From Desulfofustis limnaeus (GTDB taxonomy: Bacteria > Desulfobacterota > Desulfobulbia > Desulfobulbales > Desulfocapsaceae): a stretch of 64,000 bases of DNA. Every line of letters begins with the position of its first letter. Positions within the stretch are counted from its first letter, which is position 1. The notes beneath the pieces were generated by a model. The model made no database searches and was not told where the DNA came from. It saw only the letters and a program-made list of their open reading frames with translations. Location of the stretch: assembly GCF_023169885.1 (NCBI RefSeq), contig NZ_AP025516.1, forward strand, positions 4,133,501-4,197,500. Reading direction: 5' to 3'. Made by a program: the position numbers and the translations under genes. Below are positions 46,716 to 55,541 of this stretch, in pieces.

Positions 46716-46752
46716 GCCTGAACCTAAACTAGAGCTTCCGGGAGGTTCGTTC

Positions 46753-47742
46753 ATGTTTCGCATAATTTTCCCTGTTCTGGCCTGTCTTTGTCTGCTTTTT
46801 GGCGCACCGGACTCAGGGCAGGCAGCGCCTACGATTATTCGTTTTTCCCATGTGGTCGGTGATGACACTCCAAAAGGTCAGGCGGCTTTGAAGCTGAAGA
46901 GTATCGTCGAGGAACGGATGGGGGATCGCTTCGTGGTTGAGGTGTATCCAAATTCAAGCCTCTTCGATGACGATCAGATCTTTGAAGCATTGCTTCTAGA
47001 CGACGCCCAGATGGCGGCGCCGAGCCTGTCCAAATTCACCGTCTACACCAAGAGTCTCCAGGTTTTTGATCTGCCTTTCCTCTTTCAGGACCTGACGGCG
47101 GTGGATCGCTTCCAGAAGAGTCCCGAAGGGCAAGCTTTGCTGACTTCTTTTACCGACCGAGGTTTGCTTGGCCTCGGCTATTTGCATAACGGCATGAAGC
47201 AGTTATCGGCGAACCGTAAACTCTCGGTGCCTCAGGATGCCACCGGCTTGAAATTCAGAATCCAGCCGTCGGAGGTGTTGAAAGCCCAGTTTGCCGCAAT
47301 CGGGGCCGAAGCCGTGCCGAAACCGTTTTCTCAAGTCTTTTCACTCTTGTCGACCGGAGTGCTTGATGGCCAGGAGAATACCTGGTCGAACATCTACTCG
47401 CAGAAGTTCCACACGGCGCAGACGCATATCACTGAATCAAATCACGGCCTGCTTGACTATATGGTGGTGACCTCGGTCAACTTCTGGGAAGGGCTCAGTT
47501 CCGAAGATCAGCGGGATTTGCGGGCTGCCGTGGAAGAGGCAATTGCCTTTGCGAACGATTTGGCGGGAAAAATCGAGCAGGCTGATCGTCAGAAAGTGGT
47601 GGATGCCGGTACTGCCGAGGTGGTGCAATTGTCGAGAAATGAGCGTAACCAATGGGTGGAGGCGATGCGACCGGTGTGGCAACAGTTTGAGGATGGCATT
47701 GGCAGGGATTTGATCAACAAGGCCTATGGTGCCAATCAGTGA
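46753..47742 (+). CDS. Orphan TRAP-type solute-binding protein (DctP family)
   Basis: This 329-residue periplasmic protein has a signal peptide (residues 1-24, FPVLACLCLLFGAPDSGQA) and the DctP pattern: IIRFSHVVGDDTPKGQAALKLKSIVEERMG, ENTWSNIYSQKFHT with the substrate-orienting part of the family, and a C-terminal long helix. No DctQ or DctM membrane gene is near. It is 37 bases after the chemoreceptor gene, which suggests it could present a carboxylate ligand to that receptor. That is inference. Confidence 0.9.
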   Translation: MFRIIFPVLACLCLLFGAPDSGQAAPTIIRFSHVVGDDTPKGQAALKLKSIVEERMGDRFVVEVYPNSSLFDDDQIFEALLLDDAQMAAPSLSKFTVYTKSLQVFDLPFLFQDLTAVDRFQKSPEGQALLTSFTDRGLLGLGYLHNGMKQLSANRKLSVPQDATGLKFRIQPSEVLKAQFAAIGAEAVPKPFSQVFSLLSTGVLDGQENTWSNIYSQKFHTAQTHITESNHGLLDYMVVTSVNFWEGLSSEDQRDLRAAVEEAIAFANDLAGKIEQADRQKVVDAGTAEVVQLSRNERNQWVEAMRPVWQQFEDGIGRDLINKAYGANQ

Positions 47743-47768
47743 TCGTCGTGTCCTCATTTATTATTAAG

Positions 47769-47797
47769 TTGAATCTTGTTGTTTCAGAAGCTATAAG
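47769..47797 (+). promoter_or_regulatory. Candidate promoter of the roadblock gene
   Basis: TTGAAT (47769-47774) and TATAAG (47792-47797) are 17 bases apart, within the 205-base gap after the TRAP binding protein gene. It would start a transcript about 145 bases before the roadblock gene. Confidence 0.5.
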
Positions 47798-47947
47798 GAT
47801 ATGAGTTACATCACTTTTTTCCAGTTCGATTGACGTGGAAGCGGCTTTACACGGCTGGTTTCTCGGGTTATTGCCATGAGCAAGAGCTATGAGTGTGGTG
47901 ACCCAAAGAGGCCTCTGGAAGTCCGACAGCACCGCACAGGGTGAGCA

Positions 47948-48355
47948 ATGATTAATAAATTGCAGAAATTGATGGATGCCTTATCCAAGGAACTGCCGGG
48001 CGTATTAGCCGTTGCGGTGGTCACGGTCGAGGATGGTTTGTCAATCGCAGAAGTGAGCAGGCGCAAGGGGATCGAGACGGCTGCCGCGTCCGCCTATCTC
48101 GCGTCGATCGTGAAATCGAACGGAAAAGCCATCGGTTTACTGGCTGATGACGAGGTTACCGATGATATCCTGATCACCACCAGCCGCTATCATTTCATCA
48201 TCCGTCATACGCCGGACCAGCCCTTTTTCATCTTTGTCATGACCACCAAGGACGAGTGGCTGGGCAAAGCACGACTGCTGATGAAGAGATTTGAGTTGGA
48301 ATTGTCGCGGTTTTCGGCAGAACTTATCGAGCAATTTCGACAAGCTTCAGATTAG
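47948..48355 (+). CDS. Roadblock/LC7 domain protein
   Basis: This 135-residue protein has the roadblock fold pattern: LQKLMDALSKELPGVLAVAVVTVEDGLSIAEVS, a central helix AAASAYLASIVKSNGKAIGLL, and strands DDILITTSRYHFIIRHT and PFFIFVMTTKDEWLGKARLLMKRF. Members regulate small GTPases of the MglA type or serve as scaffolds. No MglA-like gene is in the window. It is convergent with the REC-DUF4388-roadblock gene. Confidence 0.85.
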   Translation: MINKLQKLMDALSKELPGVLAVAVVTVEDGLSIAEVSRRKGIETAAASAYLASIVKSNGKAIGLLADDEVTDDILITTSRYHFIIRHTPDQPFFIFVMTTKDEWLGKARLLMKRFELELSRFSAELIEQFRQASD

Positions 48356-48409
48356 AGACTGAACGAAACGATTAGCTCTTAATCGGTAGTTTCGTGGCAC
48401 GTGGCCCAG

Positions 48410-48444
48410 GAAGACCCGGAAGTGCATCGCCTTTCCGGGTTTTC
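48410..48444. terminator. Bidirectional terminator between two roadblock genes
   Basis: GAAGACCCGGAA (48410-48421) pairs with TTCCGGGTTTTC (48433-48444), 12 bp with one G-U pair and an 11-base loop. The stem itself contains a T-rich arm, and the hairpin sits between convergent genes. Confidence 0.75.
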
Positions 48445-48502
48445 CTGTTTCCGTGTCGATTGCCCGCCCCATCAGCTCTGCGGTGCCGATTAAGGAGAGG
48501 AA

Positions 48503-49846
48503 TCAGAGGTTGGCCGCCTTTTCGATAACCTTGGAATTCTTTTTAATGGTCAGGCGTATCCAGCCAAGGTTTGTGTCTTTATCGGCAACGATGACCAGAA
48601 AAGCTTCACTGCCTACCGGTGCAAACATGACCGGTCCGTCGGTGTATTCCAGCATGGTCATGTTCAGATCGCCCTGGCCAAGCTGATTACCCATTGATTC
48701 CGCGGAGCCGAAGCCGGAAGAGGCGATGGCTCCGATCATCTCAGCATCAATACCGCTGCGAGCGATACTATCGAGCAGAAAGCCGTCGCGGCCCACCAGG
48801 CAGGCCGTGTGAACACCTTCAACGTTAGTGAATTCAGCTAGTATTTTCTGGATGTCCGTCATTTCGTTTTCCTCTTCTGGGGTTAACGTGGTATCGCCGT
48901 TCGCCGCTGCCGCTGGCGACGGTGGCGGTGCTTTTTCGTGAGAAATTCGATCGGCCCCGCTCTGTTCATGGTCCGATTCAGCTTCAGGCAGATTGACTTC
49001 GGGGTGGTCCGTAGACAATTCGTCGGAAAGGAGTCCAGGGAAACTATCATCGCTCCGGTCCTGCTGGGCGTCTTCAGCGTCATCTTCCAGAGGGGCGATG
49101 ATGTCTCCGGTGTCAAGGTCTTCCAGGGTTGCAACCGGCTCGGTATCATCGTCTGACGAGTTGCGCGGAGCACTCTCGTCATTACGTAGCGCAGCTTCAA
49201 AAAGGAGTGATTCGAGGCTCTTGTTGATACTGATTATCGGTGGCTCCACCCCGCGAATGTTTTGCAATGTTCCGTCGTTAAAAGTGATGATCTTAAAAAA
49301 GGCATCTTCACCACTGAGTTGATCACACATGGCATGGACGACGGAGCCATTTTTGAAGAAAAGCATGCCTTCCTGCTCAGTAGTGGTAACCTTAAGTGCT
49401 GCGGTTGCTTGAGATAACCCATTGAATTGGATGATGTCCATCAGGTCAATGCCGTTGATCGTCCCCTGGAACCCATCGCTGGTCTTCAGGACATTTTTAA
49501 CGATGTCACGCATATCTTTGATGTCGAACGGTTTCTCGATAAAACGCAGGCTGCCGCTCATCATCGCCTCCCGCTCGTAAGCGCTGGAAGGATACGCGGT
49601 CATGATGATAACGCCGGTGTCGGGATAACGATTGTTAATTTCGATCAACAGGTCGAGACCGTTCATGCCGGGCATGTTGATGTCAGTGATGACCAAGTTG
49701 ACAGCCGTGTCACTGAGAACGGCCAATGCTTCTTCACCGGATCTGGCGGCGAGAATTTCGACATCGGACATGCCCTTGTTCAGGTTTCTCTGGAGCATCC
49801 AGAGCATATCCTCTTCATCGTCAACAACAAGTACTTTCTTGGTCAT
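48503..49846 (-). CDS. Response regulator fused to DUF4388 and roadblock domains
   Basis: This is a 447-residue cytoplasmic protein. The receiver spans residues 1-120 (KVLVVDDEEDMLWML, phosphoacceptor Asp in NLVITDINMPGMNG, FIEKPFDIKD). A DUF4388/PATAN domain covers about 130-235 (GTINGIDLMDIIQFNGLSQATAALKV). A long acidic Ser/Asp/Glu-rich linker follows (about 240-330). The C-terminal roadblock/LC7 domain covers about 335-447 (IQKILAEFTNVEGVHTACLVGRDGFLLDSI). GAGGG precedes ATG 49846. It probably links phosphorylation to a roadblock-regulated partner. It faces the single roadblock gene across a terminator. Confidence 0.88.
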   Translation of the reverse strand: MTKKVLVVDDEEDMLWMLQRNLNKGMSDVEILAARSGEEALAVLSDTAVNLVITDINMPGMNGLDLLIEINNRYPDTGVIIMTAYPSSAYEREAMMSGSLRFIEKPFDIKDMRDIVKNVLKTSDGFQGTINGIDLMDIIQFNGLSQATAALKVTTTEQEGMLFFKNGSVVHAMCDQLSGEDAFFKIITFNDGTLQNIRGVEPPIISINKSLESLLFEAALRNDESAPRNSSDDDTEPVATLEDLDTGDIIAPLEDDAEDAQQDRSDDSFPGLLSDELSTDHPEVNLPEAESDHEQSGADRISHEKAPPPSPAAAANGDTTLTPEEENEMTDIQKILAEFTNVEGVHTACLVGRDGFLLDSIARSGIDAEMIGAIASSGFGSAESMGNQLGQGDLNMTMLEYTDGPVMFAPVGSEAFLVIVADKDTNLGWIRLTIKKNSKVIEKAANL

Positions 49847-50098
49847 GGGCACCCTCATTGATTCCCTGTTCCGCATGTTGAGTGTCGCTGCACCATGCGG
49901 TTTCTCTCCACGCGCATGCCGTGTTTGCTGAAACGGTTGATCAACAAGTATTATCCAAATTACGTGCCGGTTTGCGTTCTTGGAGGAGAGAGGTGAAAAA
50001 AATGATATATCAGGGAAATAGCCGGTTTTTTGGGGGACTGCCAGGACGCTGGCTGTTCGAAATTGCGCCAGAAATTTGACCGGGTGGTCAGAATTTGG

Positions 50099-51427
50099 TC
50101 ACTTGTCTGGTGCCGAAGACGCAAGCTTCTGACGCAGTGTGGTTCGAGAAATGCCCAAAATCCGGGCGGCCTGCGACTTGTTGTTACCGGTTCTGGTCAG
50201 CACGTTTTTGATATGACGTTTTTCCATCTCCTGCAACGACAAAAGATGTTGATCCAGTTCCACGTCCCGGCTGTTCCAACGGTGAACGAGATTGGCAAGA
50301 GTCAGCCATCCAGAGTTGTTAAAGATGATTTCTCGTTCGATGATGTTTCTTAGTTCCCGAATGTTGCCGGGCCAGGGATAGGACCGCAAGATGGCGGTTG
50401 CCGGGTTGGTGAACCCTTTTATGTCCCTTTTCATCTCCCGATTGAGTCGGTGCAGAAAGAAATCGGCCAGCAGCACGATATCTTCACCGCGTTCACGAAG
50501 CGACGGTAAGGCTATGGGTAGGACATTGAGTCTATAGTAGAGGTCTTCCCGAAAAGTGCCGGCATTGATTGCTGCCAGGAGATCACTGTTTGTCGCTGCA
50601 ATAATGCGTAGCTGGACTTTGATGTCTTTCAAACCGCCAACCTTGCGAAAGGTTGATTCCTCGATGAGGCGTAGCAGTTTGGGTTGTAATTCGATCGGGA
50701 GGTTGCCGATTTCATCGAGAAACAGAGTCCCACCACTGGCGACTTCCACCAGGCCTTTCTTGTCGCTTCGAGCATCGGTAAATGCCCCTTTCTCATAACC
50801 GAACAGTTCGGATTCAACAAGATTGGCGGAAAGCGTGCCGCAGTCGACCTTCACAAAAATCCCTCGGTGGCCGCCTTGACCTTCATGGTGGATGGCACGA
50901 GCCACCATCTCCTTGCCGGTTCCGGTTTCACCCGTGATCAGTACCGGCGACTCCACGCTCGCGGCAGTCTTGATTGACTGACGGACGCGACGCATGGGTT
51001 CACTCTGACCGATGAGCGGTCCTTCCCCATCTTGCTGATGTTCGATCAAGGCCTTTTTCTCCATCAGCCGGGACTGCATAAAACGATGGAGAGTGGTAGT
51101 GAATTCAATCATGTCGAAGGGTTTGACAATATAATCAAAGGCGCCGGCTTTGAGGGCCTCAACCGCGGTTTTGGCGTCATTCAGGCCGGTCAGCATCACG
51201 ATCCCCATGTCGGGGGTGATCTGGCGGAGGTTTGCAATCAGCGAGATACCGTGCAGATCCGGCAAACCGATATCGAGAAAGGCGAGATCAATAACCGAGC
51301 TGTGAGCGATTTCCAGGGCCTCGCTGCCGGAGGCGGCGGTCTCGACTGAGAAATCGTTTTTGCGGACGACAGAGGAAAGAGAGAATCGTAAATCTTCGTT
51401 GTCGTCGACAATAAGGACGGAACTCAT
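50099..51427 (-). CDS. NtrC-family sigma54-dependent response regulator
   Basis: This 442-residue activator has a receiver with Asp52 in AFLDIGLPDLHG, an AAA+ domain with Walker A GETGTGKE (166-173) and Walker B GGTLFLDEIGNLP, and a C-terminal Fis-type helix-turn-helix (NKSQAARILGISRTTLRQKL). The loop that contacts sigma54, usually GAFTGA, reads GAFTDA at residues 214-219. It lies three bases downstream of its likely partner kinase gene. Confidence 0.94.
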   Translation of the reverse strand: MSSVLIVDDNEDLRFSLSSVVRKNDFSVETAASGSEALEIAHSSVIDLAFLDIGLPDLHGISLIANLRQITPDMGIVMLTGLNDAKTAVEALKAGAFDYIVKPFDMIEFTTTLHRFMQSRLMEKKALIEHQQDGEGPLIGQSEPMRRVRQSIKTAASVESPVLITGETGTGKEMVARAIHHEGQGGHRGIFVKVDCGTLSANLVESELFGYEKGAFTDARSDKKGLVEVASGGTLFLDEIGNLPIELQPKLLRLIEESTFRKVGGLKDIKVQLRIIAATNSDLLAAINAGTFREDLYYRLNVLPIALPSLRERGEDIVLLADFFLHRLNREMKRDIKGFTNPATAILRSYPWPGNIRELRNIIEREIIFNNSGWLTLANLVHRWNSRDVELDQHLLSLQEMEKRHIKNVLTRTGNNKSQAARILGISRTTLRQKLASSAPDK

Positions 51428-51430
51428 GGC

Positions 51431-53455
51431 TCAGCAGGCTTTGAAAAACATGGAAAAGGTGGTCCCCTTTCCCTCAGTGCTTTCAACGCTGATCGTAGCG
51501 TCGTTTTCCTTGAGGGTGCGATAGACGATTGACATGCCAAGTCCGGAACCGTTGCTCTTGGTGGTGAAAAAGGGTTCAAAGACCTTCTCTGCGGCCGCTC
51601 CCGACATCCCAGCACCATTATCCATGAATGTGACCAGGACGAACCGGGAATGCTTGGCAAGCAGATGATTTTTCTTGCGGTACCTGGACAGTTTCTGGCC
51701 ACTGAGGGCGCTGGCGGCGATTTCGATGGTCCCCTCTTGTTTGATGGCGTCAACGGAATTGAGGAAGAGATTGAGAAAGACTTGCTGAATTTGATTGGGG
51801 TCGGCAATAATCAGCGGTAGTTCCGGTTCGAAATTCTCAACGAGCGTGATTCTCTGTTTTATCAGTTTGTTGATAATCAGCGGTTTGATCTCGGAAAGGA
51901 CGGTGGTCAGCGAGGTGGGCTGTTTTTTGGGAATGACGGGCCGAGCATAGGAGAAAAAATCGGTGAGCAGTTCATTGAGGCGGTCCACTTGCCTGATGAT
52001 CCGTTGGGCGCATTCTGTCCGTTCCTCCAGCGTGCAGGAATTTTCTTCAATGGACTGGGCCATAATTTTTATGCCTGCCAAGGGGTTGCGAACTTCGTGA
52101 GCGACTGCTGAAGCGATTTCCGCCACGGTTGACAGGCGATTCATTTTCTCCATCTCTTTCCGGACAGATCGCCACTCCGAGATGTCGGTCAGCGAAATGA
52201 TGGTACCGGCGGTCTGGCCGGTATTGTCTCGCCTGGTTACCGCCGAGTAGCGGACAATGATTTCGTCGCCGCTGTCAGCGGTGAGCACCAATTCCTTTTC
52301 TTCTCCCGGTCGTGCTTTTTCCTGAGCGGAAAAGACACGACGCGCATTGTCTTCGCCGATGATGGCGCCAAGCTTCTTGCCTTCGAGAATGGTGGTGAAA
52401 GCGTGCAGGATCTCCTGAGCGACGGTGTTTGCTTTTTGAATGATCCCGTCCGGATCGGTAATGACCAGCCCGTGTTCGAGGCCTTGAATGATAGAATCGG
52501 AGAAAAGTTTTTCTTCTCGCAGGGCTATGATCGAGGCCCTGAGATCGTTGACCAGATTGATCAGTTGCAGGTCCATCTTTTGATTGTCAATGATCTTGCC
52601 AATGACATCGGCTGCTGAGACAAGCAAGCCCTCCTGCCGTTCGGATCTCTTGTGGGAGGCCGGTACGTAGAAACAGATGACACCGTTAACGATGCCGTGA
52701 GTAGCAAAAGGAATGCAATAATGTCCGTGCGGTGACGTTACTGAACACTCGTGACCGTCGACCGCAGGGAAGAACTGAGGTCGATTGGTGCGAGCGGCAG
52801 TGCCGCAGCGGCAACGACCAAAATCCACCTGCTTACAGCGGGCCAACTGCTCTGCTTTGAGGCCGATGCAACTATGCAAATTGAGTGATTGTGCATTGGG
52901 GCCGACGAGAAACAATGCGGCCATCGGCAGCAAATCGAGCTGGTCCAGGTTGACCAGATAGGTCAGGATGTCTCGAAGACGATCCTTAAGAAGCAATGGT
53001 TCAAGCGACTTTTGGAGAACCGTGTTAATGATTTCGAAATGAAGGGCTTGTTCGACGAGTGCCCTTCGCTGTTTTTTTATGTATTCGAGATTGCGGATGA
53101 AGATGGTGAAGAATTCGTTACCCGGTAAAGGAGAGATAATCAATTCGACCGGGAATTGGCGACGGTTTGCCGAAACCGCACGCTCCTGCAGTTTAATGGT
53201 AACCGAGACTTCCTTCCGATGCTGACGGAACAAATTGTTGATGCTTGAGGTGTTATTGCGGCGATACCGAGTTGGGTCGGAGAGGGTCAAGGCGAAGAAA
53301 TCCTTGCCGACGGCTTGATCGTAGGTGTGGCCGAATAAGTAACCGGCTTGTGCGTCCCAGGAGACAACCACGTCGTTGGTGTCGCAGCAGACAACGGCAT
53401 ATTCGGAAGTAGTCGAAGGAGAAAAGCCGGTTGCGGGATGCAGTTCTCTATTCAT
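51431..53455 (-). CDS. Soluble PAS-GAF-PAS sensor histidine kinase
   Basis: This is a 674-residue kinase without membrane segments. Residues about 15-125 are a PAS domain, and about 145-295 a GAF-like domain with the Cys/His-rich stretch RCRCGTAARTNRP...HECSVTSPHGHYC. A second PAS lies at about 320-430. The phosphoacceptor is His453 in AHEVRNPLAGIK. The ATPase domain runs to the C-terminus with DPNQIQQVFLNLFLNSVDA, MDNGAGM and GSGLGMSIVYRTLKEN. It is the expected partner of the adjacent NtrC-type regulator (gap three bases). The GAF Cys pattern might bind metal or sense redox; that is speculation. Confidence 0.93.
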   Translation of the reverse strand: MNRELHPATGFSPSTTSEYAVVCCDTNDVVVSWDAQAGYLFGHTYDQAVGKDFFALTLSDPTRYRRNNTSSINNLFRQHRKEVSVTIKLQERAVSANRRQFPVELIISPLPGNEFFTIFIRNLEYIKKQRRALVEQALHFEIINTVLQKSLEPLLLKDRLRDILTYLVNLDQLDLLPMAALFLVGPNAQSLNLHSCIGLKAEQLARCKQVDFGRCRCGTAARTNRPQFFPAVDGHECSVTSPHGHYCIPFATHGIVNGVICFYVPASHKRSERQEGLLVSAADVIGKIIDNQKMDLQLINLVNDLRASIIALREEKLFSDSIIQGLEHGLVITDPDGIIQKANTVAQEILHAFTTILEGKKLGAIIGEDNARRVFSAQEKARPGEEKELVLTADSGDEIIVRYSAVTRRDNTGQTAGTIISLTDISEWRSVRKEMEKMNRLSTVAEIASAVAHEVRNPLAGIKIMAQSIEENSCTLEERTECAQRIIRQVDRLNELLTDFFSYARPVIPKKQPTSLTTVLSEIKPLIINKLIKQRITLVENFEPELPLIIADPNQIQQVFLNLFLNSVDAIKQEGTIEIAASALSGQKLSRYRKKNHLLAKHSRFVLVTFMDNGAGMSGAAAEKVFEPFFTTKSNGSGLGMSIVYRTLKENDATISVESTEGKGTTFSMFFKAC

Positions 53456-53860
53456 ACCAAGTCAAACGGGGAAGAAGAGATGGAACAATTGTTCACAAGA
53501 TCCATTGCATCAGGTGCCAGTTCTCCCTTCGGTTCACAAGTGCGTCGCAGAAGATGTACCAGAATATCATAGGCCTGACAAGATTATCGACCACGGCTGA
53601 TATTTTTCCCCCGCTTTGCGATGACCTTCTTCCATCACCTCCGTCGGGTAGCCGGTGATTCGCGGGCTGGTGCCCGTTACCTGCTTCCGCCTTATTTGTC
53701 CGTTCCCGTTGTACGTCTTTGAACCAGAACGGGTCCTATGGTGGTTATGGTCGCTTTTGGTTATTGTTCGTAACGATAAAGGGATTAGTTGACAATAGAT
53801 GATGGTCAGGGAACAAGATTCAACAGGTATCGTAAATCGTACTACAAGTAGGTAGGAGCT
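53456..53860. other. Intergenic region between divergent regulators
   Basis: No supported gene is seen in 405 bases. TTGACA at 53789-53794 could be a -35 element for the rightward HTH gene, but no good -10 lies at the right distance. The segment 53640-53680 is GC-rich with small inverted repeats, not matching a known RNA family by eye. Confidence 0.35.
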
Positions 53861-54793
53861 ATGGGAGTCACGAAATATTATTTGACCACCAAGGAGGTGG
53901 CGCAACTTCTCAAAGTCAACGAGAAGGCGGTTTACAGCCTGATCAGCGAGAAAGGGTTGCCGGCGACCAAGATGACCGGCAAGTGGTTGTTTCCGCGACA
54001 CCTGGTGGAGGAATGGCTTGATGTCTCGGTGGTTAATCAACCGGTAGTCGATACTGCCGCTCCGGGGATGGCCGATTCCGGCCGCCTGCTCATTGCCGGC
54101 AGCGACGATCTGCTGTTTCAGCGCTTGTTGGGCTTATACCATGCTCGCTACCCCGATTCCATAGCTTACTTTGCCAATCTCGGTAGTATGGGGGGGCTGC
54201 GGGCCCTGCGTCGAAAACAATGCCATATTGCCGTGTGCCATCTGCTCCAGGATGACAATGAGGAGTACAATTTTCGTTTTGCCGAGCGAGAAATGGAGCG
54301 GCTACCGGTCTTCGTCAATTTCAGCAAACGCCAACAAGGGTTGCTTGTTGCCCCCGGGAATCCGAAACAAATCTCTTCGGTCAAAGACCTGGCCCAACCC
54401 GGAATCACCATCGTCAATCGCTCACTCAATACCGGCACCAGGCTCCTGCTCGATTACGAACTGACCCGCTGTGATATCAACCCCGATACCATAGACGGGT
54501 ATCGCGTGGAAGTGGCTCGTCATCTTGATGCCGGTTTGGCGGTATTGAGTGGGAAAGCTGACGCGGCACCGGCCATTCGGCCAGTGGCGGAGCTGCTCGG
54601 GCTCGACTTTTTGCCGCTTCGCTGGGAACGGTTTGACCTGCTCATCGTCCGGGATCGGTTTTTTGATCCGGTTGTGCAACGATTTGTCAACTTATTGCAC
54701 GAACCGGTCTTTAAGGAAGTGGCCAAGGAGTATGACGGTTATGACCTGTCGCTCACCGGGAAAATGGTGTATCCGGACAACGCTCGTTTGTAG
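53861..54793 (+). CDS. Helix-turn-helix regulator with periplasmic-binding-protein-like domain
   Basis: This is a 310-residue cytoplasmic protein. Residues 1-60 are an excisionase/MerR-type helix-turn-helix (YYLTTKEVAQLLKVNEKAVYSLISEKGLPATKMTGKWLFPRHLVEEWL). Residues about 70-310 are a PBP-like domain (LLIAGSDDLLFQRLLGLYH, NRSLNTGTRLLLDYEL, AGLAVLSGKADAAPAIRPVAELLGLDFLPL), as in regulators that sense molybdate, tungstate or a small anion. AGGAG precedes the start. No transporter is adjacent, so the ligand is unknown. Start and family are clear. Confidence 0.9.
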   Translation: MGVTKYYLTTKEVAQLLKVNEKAVYSLISEKGLPATKMTGKWLFPRHLVEEWLDVSVVNQPVVDTAAPGMADSGRLLIAGSDDLLFQRLLGLYHARYPDSIAYFANLGSMGGLRALRRKQCHIAVCHLLQDDNEEYNFRFAEREMERLPVFVNFSKRQQGLLVAPGNPKQISSVKDLAQPGITIVNRSLNTGTRLLLDYELTRCDINPDTIDGYRVEVARHLDAGLAVLSGKADAAPAIRPVAELLGLDFLPLRWERFDLLIVRDRFFDPVVQRFVNLLHEPVFKEVAKEYDGYDLSLTGKMVYPDNARL

Positions 54794-54858
54794 CGCTCTG
54801 TTGTACGGTCTGCCGTTGGGCAAAGGCGCAAACGAGAGAGGAGCTTGGAGATTGGAAA

Positions 54859-54979
54859 TTTCGTTGATGATCGAGGCGCGCAAGAGCGTTTTACCGCAGG
54901 CATAGACATGATAGTGCCAGGAACAAAGGTGATTGCGCAACGAAAAGATTCGGCGAAACGGCAGCTTTTCAAGGTTCCC
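54859..54979 (+). repeat. 121-bp dispersed repeat, copy 1
   Basis: It aligns without gaps to 56644-56764 with 98 of 121 positions equal by hand count, in the same orientation. Shared blocks include TTTTACCGCAGGCATAGA and TTTTCAAGGTTCCC. It lies in the 448-base gap between the HTH-PBP gene and the small coiled-coil gene. See the paired finding. Confidence 0.88.
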
Positions 54980-55241
54980 GAGAATCAGGAATGGACCAGG
55001 GGGAGGAAGCCCATCAGTGTGATTTGAAAGCAAGGTGCCGCTGTGGTTTCTCTCCTGGCCCGGGAGGAAAACACCTCGTGTCATGATCGCATCTCCGGCG
55101 GGCTGGTGATGAGGGGTCATTGTCCGGCTCGCCTTGTCGCTGTCTTACGATACGGGTCCCTGCGGCGCTTTCGCTGACGTGCCGATGATGCTTTCCTCTC
55201 CCCTGGTACCAGGACCTCTTGCAATGAGCGCTGTGCTTGAT

Positions 55242-55451
55242 TTACCGATCCTTGAAATTGCGGCGAAAAGGTGGGGGCTCTTTGCGGGCATCGATAAGTC
55301 GTCGCAGTTGGTCACGTTCTCTCTGAGCCTCCTGGAGTTCTCGGCGGAGGCGGTCCTCATCGCGTAGCTGACAGGAGGCTACTCTGTCTTCCAATTCGTG
55401 AACTTTTCTCTGGGCTCGATACAATTCGCTGGCAAGTGCTTTCAAAACCAT
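55242..55451 (-). CDS. Small coiled-coil protein
   Basis: This 69-residue, very charged peptide (MVLKALASELYRAQRKVHEL...) is predicted to be one long helix with heptad-like spacing (LEDRVASCQLRDEDRLRRELQEAQRERDQLRRLI). GGAG lies eight bases before ATG 55451. It follows the J-domain gene by 90 bases on the same strand. No family is recognised. It could be a partner of the J-domain protein. Confidence 0.6.
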   Translation of the reverse strand: MVLKALASELYRAQRKVHELEDRVASCQLRDEDRLRRELQEAQRERDQLRRLIDARKEPPPFRRNFKDR

Positions 55452-55541
55452 TGGCAGACTCCAGAATATGAAATGATGGTGGTGCCGTTAATACGATCCT
55501 TATCTGCTGTCGGCGGGGCCAGGCAGGGGGGATGAACACAA

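Noticed and set aside
54692-55120. Minus-strand open frame whose translation resembles that at 56423-56806
   Set aside because: The resemblance comes from the 121-bp repeat. Substitutions are not biased to third codon positions, so a shared coding function is not supported.
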